Shown: positions 17,745 to 27,606 of the stretch, in pieces
How positions within the stretch are numbered: position 1 is the first letter of the stretch
Layout of the letters: the number at the start of each line of letters is the position of its first letter
NCBI GenBank assembly: GCA_016711295.1
Contig: JADJTE010000004.1
Coordinates: 124,001-188,000, forward strand
From: Sphingobacteriales bacterium
Lineage (GTDB): Bacteria > Bacteroidota > Bacteroidia > Chitinophagales > UBA2359
Length of the DNA: 64,000 nt
Direction: 5' to 3'
Translations under genes and position numbers: made by a program
Notes under the pieces: model-generated
What the model was told of the DNA's origin: nothing
What the model saw: the letters and a program-made list of their open reading frames with translations, nothing else
Databases searched by the model: none

Positions 17745-17876
17745 ATTTTGTTTTTTTGAGACGAGGGCAATAATAAGCATTTATTCCGTCAGTACCAAAG
17801 GGCGCGTCTTTTTTCGCGCTCTTGGTATTGAAAAATGTGATTATTATTGCGCCACAGAATGTCGCATTTACTACTT

Positions 17877-18371
17877 TAATTCAAGAAAGAATAAGGAAAA
17901 GTAGCGAAAAATCTCGCAAGAATGAAGCAAGTAGCGGCAAATTTTTCGGAAAAAAAATAGGCACAAATGCTATCTAATGTCTTTAAAATCAAAAAGATTA
18001 CGCAATAATTTAGGATTTAATGTGTTTGAAAATGCCCAAAAAGAGTTTTTTTTTTGCTCAATTATACGCCTTATATTTGCATAAGAATAAGGAGGCAATA
18101 GAGTTGTGACCGTCGCTTTTAATTGGGCGCAGAAGGGGGCTTTTCTGCCAGTTTTTCGTTTATTTTGGAGAACATAAACCCGCTTGCCCCAAATCTCTCA
18201 TTTTACCCCACCAATTAGACCTGTGCCACAAGTCTAATGAAAATACAAAGTGAAACAAGGCAAACACTATATTGCTATGCCTAAATTGCTACCAAAATGT
18301 AAACTGCCAAACTATTTTAACAGAAATAAATGTTAAAAGATAGAATGGCGATAAACCTTAATTTATTATTT
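17877..18371. other. AT-rich intergenic region, no gene seen
   Basis: About 500 bp between the IS element and the T9SS surface protein. It contains only a weak relative of the 8229 repeat (around 18110-18235, with CAAGTCTAAT). No promoter of the usual type stands out. Confidence 0.5.
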
Positions 18372-20548
18372 ATGAACCAAATGCCCCACACATTTGCTAC
18401 AACACGTAGGCAAATACCCCTCCCGACACGCCGCTTAAACGTGCCTATCTCCCCCCCCCCAACTTATATTTATTTATAATAATGTTTATGTTGGGGTGTA
18501 GTATTAATGCACAAGGGCAAAGCATGATGAGCATCTTGCAGCCCTCCGACACTACCTACTATCAAGTATGTGCCCGCATGGAGGCTTATTTTGACCTGCA
18601 CGGCTGCGACGAAAACGACGAAGATGGTTTGTTTGCCAAATTTGGACGCTGGAAACGTTTTTGGCAGTACCGAACCGACAGCCAAGGGCGTTTTAACATC
18701 GGTGCTGTGTATGCCCAAACGCTATTGCAAGACATCGAATTTTGCAACGAAGAATTAGACCCCGCCATTCAGTGGACTAATCTTGGACCCTACAACTCGC
18801 AAGGTGCCGATGCCAACTATGGCACAATTGCCGAGACCCAAAACCAAGGTAGGTTAGAGTGCATCTCGGTCAACCCTAACGATGCTAACGACATTGTAGT
18901 AGGGGCATGCAATAGTAATATATACCGAAGCACCGACGGCGGAGCCAATTGGCATAATACCACCTACGACGAGGGTTATTCCTTAACGGGTTTTTCGGCG
19001 ATACACCACCACCCCGACAATCCCAATTTTGTCTATGCGTCGTCGGGTAGCCGAAAAGGACCTGCTATTTGGGGCTTGGGGAACAATCCGTATGCCTTGG
19101 GCGTATTGTACTCCGACGACGGCGGCGATACTTGGTACGCCACAGGATTGAGCTACGAAAATCCCGCCGCCAATATACTCATAGGCGGCTACCTACACGG
19201 CGACGTGCAAGGGCTAATGATTGCCCCCAATAGCACCGAAGGAAATACTATCCTTTATGCCAGCGTACAGAATAGGCTCATGCGCTGGCAGGGCAATGCC
19301 GCCGCGGGTGCCAACGACGGCAGTGGCACTTATGGCAATTGGACAGAAATTCCGCTCAACGTAGGACCCGCACAATATATTTACGATATGGGCATAGAAA
19401 CCAACGGCACTTTGTGGTTCACCAACGCTATTGGCTTATATCGCGTAATGCCGGGTGCCGCTACTGCTACCTTAGTAAACATCTTTACCACCACAGGAAC
19501 AGCAGGGTTGATTCCGATACCAACGGCATACGCTGGCTTAGACTTGGGTTATTGGGACTTAATAGGCACATTAGATGTAAAACCAACGAGATCACATCGT
19601 TATACGTATCCAATTTGTAGCGGGACAAGACTTAGATTTACCCCCAACCAGCCCGCCTACTCCGAGTGCCAATTCTCCTACCGCTCGACCGACGGCGGCA
19701 ATACCTGGACGCAAATTATCGATATTCCCGCACCCAATCCCTTTTTTGCCGAATTTGTATTAAGCCCTTACAACTCCAATATCATTTATGCCGAAAATTC
19801 AACCAGGCGAGTGATAAAATCGGTAAATGGCGCAGCATTTTTGGCAACCAATGACAATAATAACCACCTTGATGTGCGCCATATTTATGTCTATAATGCG
19901 GCGGACAATACGGGCAATACCGACGCTTTGTATGTGGCAACCGACGGCGGCATCTCCAAAACAATAAACGGAAACGATTGGCAAGACATTACGGGCGAAG
20001 GCTTGACCATTTCGCAATTTATAGGCATAGGCCTGGACGAATTGGAGGCAGACCTCGTATTGGGTGGCTGCCAAGATGGAAGCATCAATTATTATAGAAA
20101 AGGGGCTTGGTGCGAAACTGCCCCGGGCGGCGATAATGGCGATGCCTTGGTAATAGCGAGAGAAATATCTAATTCAGAAAAAGTGGTGTTTCAAGAAAGC
20201 CAAAACAATTTAAATCACGGAAACTTAACTTGCGATACCTATACCGGAGGCAGTAGCGTCCCGATACCTAATATGGGCACACTAGGTTTGGGTGAACTCC
20301 ACTATTGCCCCTATTTGCAGAACCCGACCAACCCCAACGAAGTATTTGCAGGGGGGCGCAACCTATTGCGCAAAACCTATTCGGCGGCTACCAATACTTG
20401 GAGTGCTTGGGAGTCTTTGTACTTACCTACCGCACTACCGCCTGACATACTACAAGCAAAATGGATTTCGAGCGTGGCTATGTCGCCGAGCAATCCCGAC
20501 CAAGTGTTCTTTGCCCTCTCAGGCGATTATTGGGACATGAATACATGA
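18372..20548 (+). CDS. T9SS-exported BNR/sortilin-repeat protein, N-terminal segment
   Basis: This large extracellular protein begins with Asp-box beta-propeller repeats. YRSTDGGANW, SDDGGDTW and YRSTDGGNTW are visible, plus ATDGGISKTINGNDW. The open frame as sequenced starts at 18482 with almost no signal peptide. An upstream ATG at 18372 becomes in-frame if the ten-C tract at 18451-18460 is one base longer. It then gives a basic stretch followed by NLYLFIIMFMLGCSINAQ, a good signal peptide. An in-frame TGA at 20546 interrupts the protein, which continues in the same frame (NT-stop-PNSPANFGGIFRADRP). Function is probably adhesion or glycan binding; the ligand is unknown. Confidence 0.75.
18451..18460 (+). 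repeat. Ten-C homopolymer at the 5' end of the surface protein gene
   Basis: A run of ten C lies between the likely start codon (18372) and the signal peptide core. Eleven C would put the two in one frame. It is either a slippage switch or a sequencing length error. Confidence 0.7.
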
Positions 20549-22678
20549 CCCAATTCGCCTGCCAATTTTGGCGGCATTTTTAGAGCCGACCGACCCACAG
20601 GCGGCGCGACCGCTTGGGCTTTTACCGATATTACCAACAATATGCGCACCGAAGACAACGGCGCAGGCGCAGGGGTACGCTACCCCATTACCGATATTTG
20701 CGTTTCGGACAAGAATCCCGATTATATTTGGGTCTCAATGGGCAATTCTTCGACAGGCGACAGTCACGAGCGCATCTGGAGGACGCGCGACGGCGGTCTT
20801 ACTTGGACCAACGTTTCGGACTGCTTGACCGACTTGCCCGTATTGTCTATTGCTTACCAGCCCGACTCGCCCGACCGCGTGTTTGCCGCCACCGACATAG
20901 GCGTGTTTTTTCGCGAGTTTGACGGCGCAAATGCTATGGACGAATGGGCACTGTATGCAGGAGGCGGACCGCGCTGCGTAGTTGCCGACATGGAAATAAA
21001 CCGATGCAGCAATACCCTATATACAGGTACGCACGGCTTTGGCTTGTGGGAAGTGCCACTACCCACGCCCGTAATCGAAAACGAAATTATTAGCACTAAC
21101 ACCACTTATAACAACAATGTTATGATGTATCACAACCTTGTTATCCAAAACGGTGCCACCCTAACCATAGAACCCGCTTCGGCTACCGCTACCTCACCTA
21201 CGCTGTTTATGGCAACCGACCGAACCATTACCGTAGAACCGGGTGGAGTGCTACGTGTCAATAATGCCACCATTACCGATATGTGCAATACGGCTTGGGG
21301 CGGCATTATCGTAAAACGAGGGGCAAAACTGATTGTAATTACCGACGGTACGCACACCGCCGAAGCCACCATTACAGGCGACCCCGATGCCAAATGGGGC
21401 GGCATAGAAGTATGGGGCAATACTGCGGTAGAGCATAGCAGTTTGTTTTCAACGGGCAGCGTACCCGGAAACATTGACGTACTTGCCTACACCAATGCCT
21501 TGTTGGGACCAGACGACCCTGGAATGGTTATACTGCGCGGAACCAATGCCAAACATTCGCGCATCGAAAACGGCAAAAATCACACCATCACCACCGACCG
21601 AAGAAAAGACGGCTATTTCGGAAACACGTACTACGGCGGTATCATTTATGCCCAAAACACCACTTTTTCCGATTGCCGCAAAGCCATAGAAATGATGAAG
21701 TACGAACCCCAAAATTTTAGCCATTTTAAAAAATGCAATTTTACTGCCAACGACAATACCAAAGCATTTGAGGGCATTACCATTTGGGCTTGTAATGGTA
21801 TCACCATCAACGAATGTAATTTCGATTTTGCCGATGCACCCACTATTCCCATGCCTACTACTCTGCCTTTTAAACAGGGCATTGGCGCGTTTGACGCGGG
21901 CAAATTGGAAGTGATTAATACCACTTTTCACTTCCTCAATAGGGGTATTAGCATCGAAGCAAGTAATGTAGGCGGTTCGTTTGGGGCTACGATAACCGAC
22001 AACACATTTGACCAAAATATTGTAGGCATTCACAGTACGCAGTACAACCTCCGAGTCGAAGGCAACCAATTCAGCTTTGTTATGCCACCGCCGCCCGTAG
22101 TGCTGCCTATCCCACCAATGGGTGTGTTCCTGACAGGACAAAGCAACTACGGCATAGCCCAAAACATCTTTACAGGACTATCGCGCGGCATACGAACCGT
22201 AAACACCAGTGCCATAAGCCAAGGCAGTGGCACCATAGTATGCAACACTTTTGAACAATGCACGCGAGGCATTAGTACCGAGCAAAACAATACAGGGCTG
22301 CATTTCTTGGACAATACCTTTAACACCACCCAGCACGACGTGCGCGTAGCTTCGGGAACCATAAATGTGTTTCAGGGAGTTGTAACTCCAACTCTTGACT
22401 TCTTCCCCTACTTCAACCTATTTACCCTCAGCCGCCCCCACCACCGCATTACCACCACCGCATCGGGCACCACGCCCTTTTTCTATTTCTACCACACCGA
22501 CCCCGCCAACTACACCGCCGACGTAAACAACCGATTAGTACCCCACTGCTACGCCGGCGAAACACCCCCATTTGCAGGATGCACCAACACCTATAATTAC
22601 TCGGCTAATTATGTGAATAACACAGACCCTAACGGAGCAACTTGCATAGACCTAAACGGCGACGGCGGCCTGGCGTAG
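20549..22678 (+). CDS. Same surface protein, middle segment (last Asp boxes and beta-helix)
   Basis: Reading continues in frame after the TGA at 20546. WRTRDGGLTW is another Asp box. The segment from about residue 130 (VIENEIISTNTTYNNNVMMYHNLVIQNGATLTIEP...TITVEPGGVLRVNNATI) has the regular hydrophobic turns of a right-handed parallel beta-helix. Later there are NTTFHFLNRGISIEA and CNTFEQCTRGISTEQNNTG. The first Met available after the stop is at 20642. An in-frame TAG at 22676 ends it. Confidence 0.7.
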   Translation, partial: PNSPANFGGIFRADRPTGGATAWAFTDITNNMRTEDNGAGAGVRYPITDICVSDKNPDYIWVSMGNSSTGDSHERIWRTRDGGLTWTNVSDCLTDLPVLSIAYQPDSPDRVFAATDIGVFFREFDGANAMDEWALYAGGGPRCVVADMEINRCSNTLYTGTHGFGLWEVPLPTPVIENEIISTNTTYNNNVMMYHNLVIQNGATLTIEPASATATSPTLFMATDRTITVEPGGVLRVNNATITDMCNTAWGGIIVKRGAKLIVITDGTHTAEATITGDPDAKWGGIEVWGNTAVEHSSLFSTGSVPGNIDVLAYTNALLGPDDPGMVILRGTNAKHSRIENGKNHTITTDRRKDGYFGNTYYGGIIYAQNTTFSDCRKAIEMMKYEPQNFSHFKKCNFTANDNTKAFEGITIWACNGITINECNFDFADAPTIPMPTTLPFKQGIGAFDAGKLEVINTTFHFLNRGISIEASNVGGSFGATITDNTFDQNIVGIHSTQYNLRVEGNQFSFVMPPPPVVLPIPPMGVFLTGQSNYGIAQNIFTGLSRGIRTVNTSAISQGSGTIVCNTFEQCTRGISTEQNNTGLHFLDNTFNTTQHDVRVASGTINVFQGVVTPTLDFFPYFNLFTLSRPHHRITTTASGTTPFFYFYHTDPANYTADVNNRLVPHCYAGETPPFAGCTNTYNYSANYVNNTDPNGATCIDLNGDGGLA

Positions 22679-23779
22679 TGCCGCCCGGTGCGAAAGCCTG
22701 CAAAAACGCGCGAATGTTACGAGGCGATAAAAGCGCAATTGGCGGCTATGGAGGAGCAAAAAGACGGCGGCGACAAACAGGCTTTGCTCGACGACCTATA
22801 CAATAGCCCCGAAGCCTTAGAGACCTACCAAAAATACATGACCGCCAGCCCCTACCTAAGCGACGACGTATTGGCAGAAGTATGCGCCAGCGCATTGATG
22901 TCGCCCTCGCGCCGCAGCAATATACTGCTCGCCAACGCGCCCCTAAGCGACAGCCTAATGGTGGTAGCCTACAACAGCATTAGCCCCTCGGTCTATCAGG
23001 TATTGTATGCCCTAAAATACTATATCCAACTGTCGGAACGCGACCGATTGGATATGCGCATTGGCGGCGAAACGAGTAAAAAAGAGGCACTACTCGGCGA
23101 ACTGCTGCAAAAATACAGCGACGAGAACGACTATGCCAATTTGGAAAGTTTGCTCAACAGCGAAAACACAACCTATGCCGTCCGCGCACTGCTGGGGTCC
23201 AAAATGGGGCGCGGCGACTGGGAAGCCACCCAAAGCCTGCTCGATGCCCTACCCACCGACACCCCCGACGAGCAGGACTACAAGACCGTGCAGCAGATAA
23301 ACCTGCAACACCTATCCGACCCCGCCTTTGCCCTAAGCGAAGCCCAGTACCAAACCCTACATGCCATAGCCGATGCCTACGGCAGCCAAGCCCCCGGCGC
23401 GCAGGCACTGCTCGGCATATTGCGCGGCGAATACTTTGACTGGACCGAAGCGGAAGAGGGCGAAGCTAAGACCAGCACCACCGCAGCCGCCTACCCCCAA
23501 GTGCCGCTCATAGACCTGCCCCAAGGCAATCGCCTACACCTAAGCCCCAACCCTACGGCGCAGACTGCCCGTGTATTGCTACCGCCTTTTGTGTGCGAGG
23601 GCAAAGCGCAGGTAGAGGTATTGGACATGACAGGGCGCGTAGTGCAAACCTTACCCGTGCTACCCGACCAAACGGTGCTAAGTATAGATGTGCGCCACTT
23701 AGATGCGGGTATTTATATAGTAACACTACGCGACAATGGCATTTTGCTAGCACAAAGCAAATTAGCCGTACAGCATTAA
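22679..23779 (+). CDS. Same surface protein, C-terminal helical region and T9SS type A sorting domain
   Basis: This is still the same reading frame, after the TAG. A helical region (AIKAQLAAMEEQKDGGDKQA...LLGELLQKYSDENDY) is followed by a linker. The type A sorting domain comes last: LHLSPNPTAQTARVLLP...VEVLDMTGRVVQTLPVLPDQ...LDAGIYIVTLRDNG. The only early start is a GTG at 22688, so an independent gene is unlikely. Together the three segments would make about 1,800 residues. Confidence 0.75.
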   Translation, partial: CRPVRKPAKTRECYEAIKAQLAAMEEQKDGGDKQALLDDLYNSPEALETYQKYMTASPYLSDDVLAEVCASALMSPSRRSNILLANAPLSDSLMVVAYNSISPSVYQVLYALKYYIQLSERDRLDMRIGGETSKKEALLGELLQKYSDENDYANLESLLNSENTTYAVRALLGSKMGRGDWEATQSLLDALPTDTPDEQDYKTVQQINLQHLSDPAFALSEAQYQTLHAIADAYGSQAPGAQALLGILRGEYFDWTEAEEGEAKTSTTAAAYPQVPLIDLPQGNRLHLSPNPTAQTARVLLPPFVCEGKAQVEVLDMTGRVVQTLPVLPDQTVLSIDVRHLDAGIYIVTLRDNGILLAQSKLAVQH

Positions 23780-23790
23780 TCTTTTAACCC

Positions 23791-23832
23791 AAGGGCGGCA
23801 TTATTAGCTGCAAGGCACACAATGCCGCCCTT
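23791..23832 (+). terminator. Intrinsic terminator after the surface protein
   Basis: AAGGGCGGCATT (23791-23802) pairs perfectly with AATGCCGCCCTT (23821-23832) and is followed by ATTTTAAATTT. It lies 12 bases after the stop codon. Confidence 0.75.
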
Positions 23833-23849
23833 ATTTTAAATTTAAGGGT

Positions 23850-24686
23850 ATGAAAAATTTAATAGTTATTATGCTGTTATTAAGTGGTTTTACATTAAAG
23901 GCGCAAGATTATTATTTGACAACGGTAAATGTGGATAATACAGCCTCTGATACAGGCTTGCATATTGTAGCGGATGAAGAGGGTTATTTTGTATTTTGTG
24001 GTGCTGAAAAATTTTGTTATGTAAGAACTGATTTAAACGGCAATAAAGTGTGGAACCATGTACTTAACTACCCAATAAACGCTAGTGGTGTGACGGATTT
24101 ATTGAAACTACCCAATGACAATACCATGGACAGCACGGGCATCCTATTGCACCGCGATACATTGCCCAATGTAGTAGGTTATTATTCAAACTTATCGGCA
24201 AACATCACCCTACTGCCCTCCGACGAGTATGTTATAGGTATAGGGGCGCAAGATAGCATAACCCTAAAAATATCAGGCTACCTCCGCAAAATAGACACCA
24301 TGGGCAACACCATTTGGGAAAAAAGGATAAGTGACTTCTCTAGTACATCGCCTAATGTACCCATACACCTTGCCACCTTAAAAAATGGCAATTTTGTGGT
24401 ATCTTGGTTAGAATACCCCCACGGGCTGGATGTTTCGTTTATCGCCGTCGGGTCAGTTGCTTTGGCAGCGCGAGTATATCTATTGGGACGCGCTGGCGCA
24501 GGTGATGCTGCTGTACGACTTAGTGGAGGACCCCTACGGCGACATCGTAGCCACGGGTTTTGCCTCGCGCCCCGACCCCGACGACGGCATTTGGAAAGGG
24601 CAAGCCGTGCTGCTCAAAGTAGATTCGATGGGTTGCTTTGGTGCCGATGGTTGCAACGACACCACCATAGTGCATTCGGTCGTTAG
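23850..24686 (+). CDS. T9SS-exported protein of unknown function, N-terminal part
   Basis: The signal peptide is clear (KNLIVIMLLLSGFTLKAQ). The mature part has the pattern of a Bacteroidota family with repeated short beta-strand blades: VNVDNTASDTGLHIVADEEGYFVF, RTDLNGNKVWNHVLNY, LRKIDTMGNTIWEKRI. This is a delta-60/PQQ-like propeller of the type found in T9SS cargo. True homology ends near 24440, where the frame changes. The last 80 or so residues here (ARVYLLGRAGAGD...) are out-of-frame reading. No catalytic motif is seen. Confidence 0.65.
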   Translation: MKNLIVIMLLLSGFTLKAQDYYLTTVNVDNTASDTGLHIVADEEGYFVFCGAEKFCYVRTDLNGNKVWNHVLNYPINASGVTDLLKLPNDNTMDSTGILLHRDTLPNVVGYYSNLSANITLLPSDEYVIGIGAQDSITLKISGYLRKIDTMGNTIWEKRISDFSSTSPNVPIHLATLKNGNFVVSWLEYPHGLDVSFIAVGSVALAARVYLLGRAGAGDAAVRLSGGPLRRHRSHGFCLAPRPRRRHLERASRAAQSRFDGLLWCRWLQRHHHSAFGR

Positions 24687-24966
24687 CAGTACGTCTCCGC
24701 CGCCGCGTGCCGCGCCCGCCCAAGCCGTGCGGCTACTACCCGCCGGCGCGGGCGAGTATTGGGCACTTGCGCCCGAACTGTACCAAGCCACGCAACTGCT
24801 GATTTACGACCTGAATGGTCGCTTAGTCATGGAGCAGCCGCTTTCCGTAGGCGAGGCGTTGAGCCGCGTGGCTTTTCCCGCTTCGTTGCCCCAAGGCATG
24901 TACGTATATGTAGCCGAGCAAGGCGGCTTGGCAGTGGCACGCGGCAAGGTGGTGCATACGTGGTAA
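24430..24966 (+). CDS. C-terminal part of the same protein with T9SS type A domain
   Basis: FRLSPSGQLLWQREYIYWDA continues the blade pattern of the preceding frame. GIWKGQAVLLKVDSMGCFGADGC closes the propeller. The tail VRLLPAGAGEYW...LLIYDLNGRLVMEQPLSVGE...LPQGMYVYVAEQGG is a type A sorting domain. The switch is a single-base indel around 24430-24440. Confidence 0.7.
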   Translation: MFRLSPSGQLLWQREYIYWDALAQVMLLYDLVEDPYGDIVATGFASRPDPDDGIWKGQAVLLKVDSMGCFGADGCNDTTIVHSVVSSTSPPPRAAPAQAVRLLPAGAGEYWALAPELYQATQLLIYDLNGRLVMEQPLSVGEALSRVAFPASLPQGMYVYVAEQGGLAVARGKVVHTW

Positions 24967-25006
24967 GTGTCAGTAATTTGCTAAATTGTGACAACACAGA
25001 CCATTA

Positions 25007-25090
25007 GGATATCACCCCTACGGGGCTTTTGTTGCTAGACCGTCTTTATTTTCTATTAACATGTCGCCCCGTAGGGGCTTAGAAAGCGGT
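25007..25090. repeat. Palindromic CCCCGTAGGGGC repeats
   Basis: Two hairpin-forming units, ATCACCCCTACGGGGCTTTT and CGCCCCGTAGGGGC, lie here in the same family as 9085-9220 and 46030-46110. Confidence 0.5.
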
Positions 25091-25108
25091 CTTTCTATTT
25101 GTGGTTTC

Positions 25109-25221
25109 GTAACTATTTGGGGTATAGGGTTTTGGGTATGGTGTAATGAGCAATACTTATCTAATAATGCCTAACATCGCTGCATATTCGATTAGTTCCC
25201 CCTATAAGGCTAAATAGTTAC
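25109..25221. mobile_element. Family A MITE
   Basis: A 113-bp element has GTAACTATTTGG at the left and CTAAATAGTTAC at the right, with the usual interior (TAGGGTTTTGGGTATGG, GCTGCATATTCGATTAG). The immediate flanks do not match. The right flank (AATTTAACCTTAA...GATTAC) instead resembles the flank of the copy at 4763, which suggests a larger duplicated block. Confidence 0.75.
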
Positions 25222-25545
25222 CGAAAATTTAACCTTAAATTTGAGCGTTGCAGAGATTACACCTTAATCACTTCTTAAAATGCCGTAGGCATGTTATATT
25301 GGTAGCATATAGCAAGTACGATTCTTAAAATGCCGTAGGTATGGCACCTAACATTAGATACGTGGGGAATAAATACGACCTACAAACACAAGTCGAAACA
25401 AAAGGCGCATAGCCTAAATAGTTATGTTGTGTTTTATTATGCCAACTATTTTACGCATACAAAAGTCATTTACTTTTGTATGCGTAGCTGTTTTTTACCA
25501 ATTCAGAACATTTACAGAAATAATATTGGGTGATATTTTTAACAT
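25222..25545. other. Intergenic repeats including a partial family B MITE
   Basis: The stretch holds two AAAATGCCGTAGG(C/T)ATG palindromic units (about 25277 and 25328). At 25362-25425 lies the inverted left end of the 326-bp family B element (AATACGACCTACAAACACA...GCCTAAATAGTTAT). No gene is seen. Confidence 0.55.
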
Positions 25546-26135
25546 ACAAGCAATTTTCTTTTGGGGTCATGTCGACAATTTGAGGGCACAAGCAATTTTC
25601 TTTTGGGGTCATGTCGACAATTTGAGGGCACAAGTAATTTTCTTTTGGGGTCATGTATCGACTATTTGAGGACACAAGTAATTTTCTTTTGGGGTCATGT
25701 CGACAATTTGAGGGCACAAGCAATTTTCTTTTGGGGTCATGTCGACAATTTGAGGGCACAAGTAATTTTCTTTTGGGGTCATGTCGACAATTTGAGGGCA
25801 CAAGTAATTTTCTTTTGGGGTCATGTCGACAATTTGAGGGCACAAGTAATTTTCTTTTGGGGTCATGTCGACAATTTGAGGGCACAAGCAATTTTCTTTT
25901 GGGGTCATGTCGACAATTTGAGGGCACAAGTAATTTTCTTTTGGGGTCATGTCAATCGTTTGAGGGCACAAGTAATTTTCTTTTGGGGTCATGTCGACAA
26001 TTTGAGGGCACAAGTAATTTTCTTTTGGGGTCATGTCGACAATTTGAGGACACAAGTAATTTTCTTTTGGGGTCATGTCGATCGTTTGAGGGCACAAGTA
26101 ATTTTCTTTTGGGGTCATGTCGATTATTTGAGGAC
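25546..26135. repeat. Tandem array of fourteen 42-bp units
   Basis: Unit: ACAAGTAATTTTCTTTTGGG, then GTCATGTCGACAATTTGAGGGC. Fourteen head-to-tail copies are present. The third is 44 bp (GTATCGACTATT). Variation is concentrated in one slot after GTCATG (TCGACAATT, TCAATCGTT, TCGATCGTT, TCGATTATT) and at single bases (GTAA or GCAA; GGGC or GGAC). Because 42 is divisible by three and the unit lacks stops in several frames, long open frames appear on both strands. None has a credible start, signal or conserved end. No spacers and no cas genes are present. Confidence 0.9.
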
Positions 26136-26412
26136 AAAAGTTGACATATTATTAATACATACATCTTTTTTGACCTAAAACACGATTTCCCGTTATACTT
26201 GTTTTTGTCGCATTTACTATTACTTATTTTCGCTTGATAATCGCCTTATTTTTGTCTTCTCAATGAATATTTAGAACATATTAAACTCGGTGTTTTTGAA
26301 GTAAAAAAATCTTTTTTATTCATGCTGTTGTAAAAAAATGGAGCAAAGGCAATAAATAATACATAATAGTCGTACATTTCGCCGTCAAAAAATAGTATAA
26401 CCCTATCCATAT
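26136..26412. other. AT-rich gap before the giant gene
   Basis: No repeat or gene seen; it presumably contains the promoter of the giant surface protein. No strong TAnnTTTG with -33 box was found. Confidence 0.4.
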
Positions 26413-27606
26413 TTGCCGCTGATGACAGGACTTCAACACTTTTTATCTCATCTCATTGCTTTATTTTTATATTCACTTCCCAACGTAATGGGCAAAGCGG
26501 CGCGATGCTATACGCGCTGTTTTTTTGTTTTATGTGGGTGTTGGGCAATTAGCCAAGGCACTTTCGCCCAGCAAATCCCTTTATATTTCCAACCTGAGCA
26601 AGATTGCCCTAATGCTATCCCTATATGCAATGGCGCGTATAGCACCAACGATTATTATTTGGGTTTCGGCAATGATTTTGAGGTATTGCCCGCACAGAAT
26701 TGTAGCGAAGGTGGCGAAATTAACTCTGTTTGGTTTGTGTTTAGTATCGAACAAAGCGGCACTTTTGGGTTCACGCTCAATACTGATGAAGATTATGACT
26801 TCTTACTTTGGGACATTACACAATATGGTTGTGCCACGTTGGGGCAGGAAGCACCCCTGCGTTGTAATTTTTCTAACGATGATGGCAATACAGGACTAAA
26901 TCCGTCTACTATTATCAATACACCGTTGGGCGAAGGGTCGGGAGGTTCGGCATTTATGCCCGGTATAGATGTGCAAGTCGGTCATACATACGCTTTAATG
27001 CTCAATTGGCTTTGGATAAATCCGTTTAGTTATGATGGTTTTGATTTACAATTTACCGGCACAGCACAAGTTGTTACCACTTCGTCTCCTGCTCCCACAT
27101 TTAGCATAGCTTCGTGCAACCCAGGTCAGCCTTTATTGCTCCAATGCAGTGCGCCGATGGATTGTGCTACCATTGGCACGCTCGACTTTTCGATGTCAGG
27201 CGCAACTATTACCAATGTGGAGGGAGTAGGCTGCGGTAGTTTTACTACTCAGATATCGGTCGAATATGTATTGAGTGCAGCACCCAGCAGTAGCTTTACG
27301 CTCACAGCAACGGGGACAACTAATATTTGCGGAACGGCTATGAATCATAGCGAGACCTTTACATTTCCCGAACCTATTGTTCTGAGTGCCTCGCAACTAA
27401 CTGTTTGCGGCGGCGAGAATACAACGGTGACGCTTACATCTAATATTGCGGGCACATGGAGCAATGGAGCAGTTGGTACGACAACAACCGTAACTCCCAC
27501 CGAGACAAGTGTGTATAGTATAGAAGTAAATAATGGTTTCTGTTCGCGTACAGAAAGTATTTTAATCATTGTTCACCGAAGCTTATGCCGAAATATCGCC
27601 CACTAA
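26413..27606 (+). CDS. Giant T9SS surface protein, segment 1 (signal peptide and N-terminal domains)
   Basis: First segment of an 11.2-kb gene (26413-37646, about 3,740 residues). Met at 26488 (MGKAARCYTRCFFVLCGCW...GTFAQQ) gives the most natural signal peptide. The N-terminal domain has CPNAIPICNGAYSTNDYYLGFG...NSVWFVFSIEQSGTFGFTL...DYDFLLWDIT. This is the domain that opens many gliding-motility-associated Bacteroidota proteins (cysteine-rich, jelly-roll-like). The frame is lost near 27569, where the next segment takes over (VHRSL/FTEAYAEISP). Confidence 0.8.
   Translation: MPLMTGLQHFLSHLIALFLYSLPNVMGKAARCYTRCFFVLCGCWAISQGTFAQQIPLYFQPEQDCPNAIPICNGAYSTNDYYLGFGNDFEVLPAQNCSEGGEINSVWFVFSIEQSGTFGFTLNTDEDYDFLLWDITQYGCATLGQEAPLRCNFSNDDGNTGLNPSTIINTPLGEGSGGSAFMPGIDVQVGHTYALMLNWLWINPFSYDGFDLQFTGTAQVVTTSSPAPTFSIASCNPGQPLLLQCSAPMDCATIGTLDFSMSGATITNVEGVGCGSFTTQISVEYVLSAAPSSSFTLTATGTTNICGTAMNHSETFTFPEPIVLSASQLTVCGGENTTVTLTSNIAGTWSNGAVGTTTTVTPTETSVYSIEVNNGFCSRTESILIIVHRSLCRNIAH

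Larger units (their letters stand above)
16768..17876. mobile_element. IS30-family insertion sequence, decayed
   Basis: An 18-bp inverted repeat AAGTAGTAAATGCGACAT (16768-16785) and its complement (17859-17876) bound 1.1 kb with a single transposase region on the minus strand. That size and the DDE transposase are typical of IS30. At least three frameshifts interrupt the transposase, near 17395, 16960 and 16920. No flanking target duplication could be confirmed. Confidence 0.8.

Noticed and set aside
20546..22678. Alternative genetic code or selenocysteine at in-frame TGA/TAG
   Set aside because: TGA and TAG end many other genes normally here (for example the methyltransferase and glpK), and no SECIS-like structure was seen.
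25546..26135. CRISPR array
   Set aside because: Units are contiguous without unique spacers and no cas gene is present in the window.
25466..26178. Several long open frames on both strands through the 42-bp array
   Set aside because: They exist only because the unit length is divisible by three and lacks stops; the 44-bp unit breaks any single frame, and no signal, start site or conserved end is seen.
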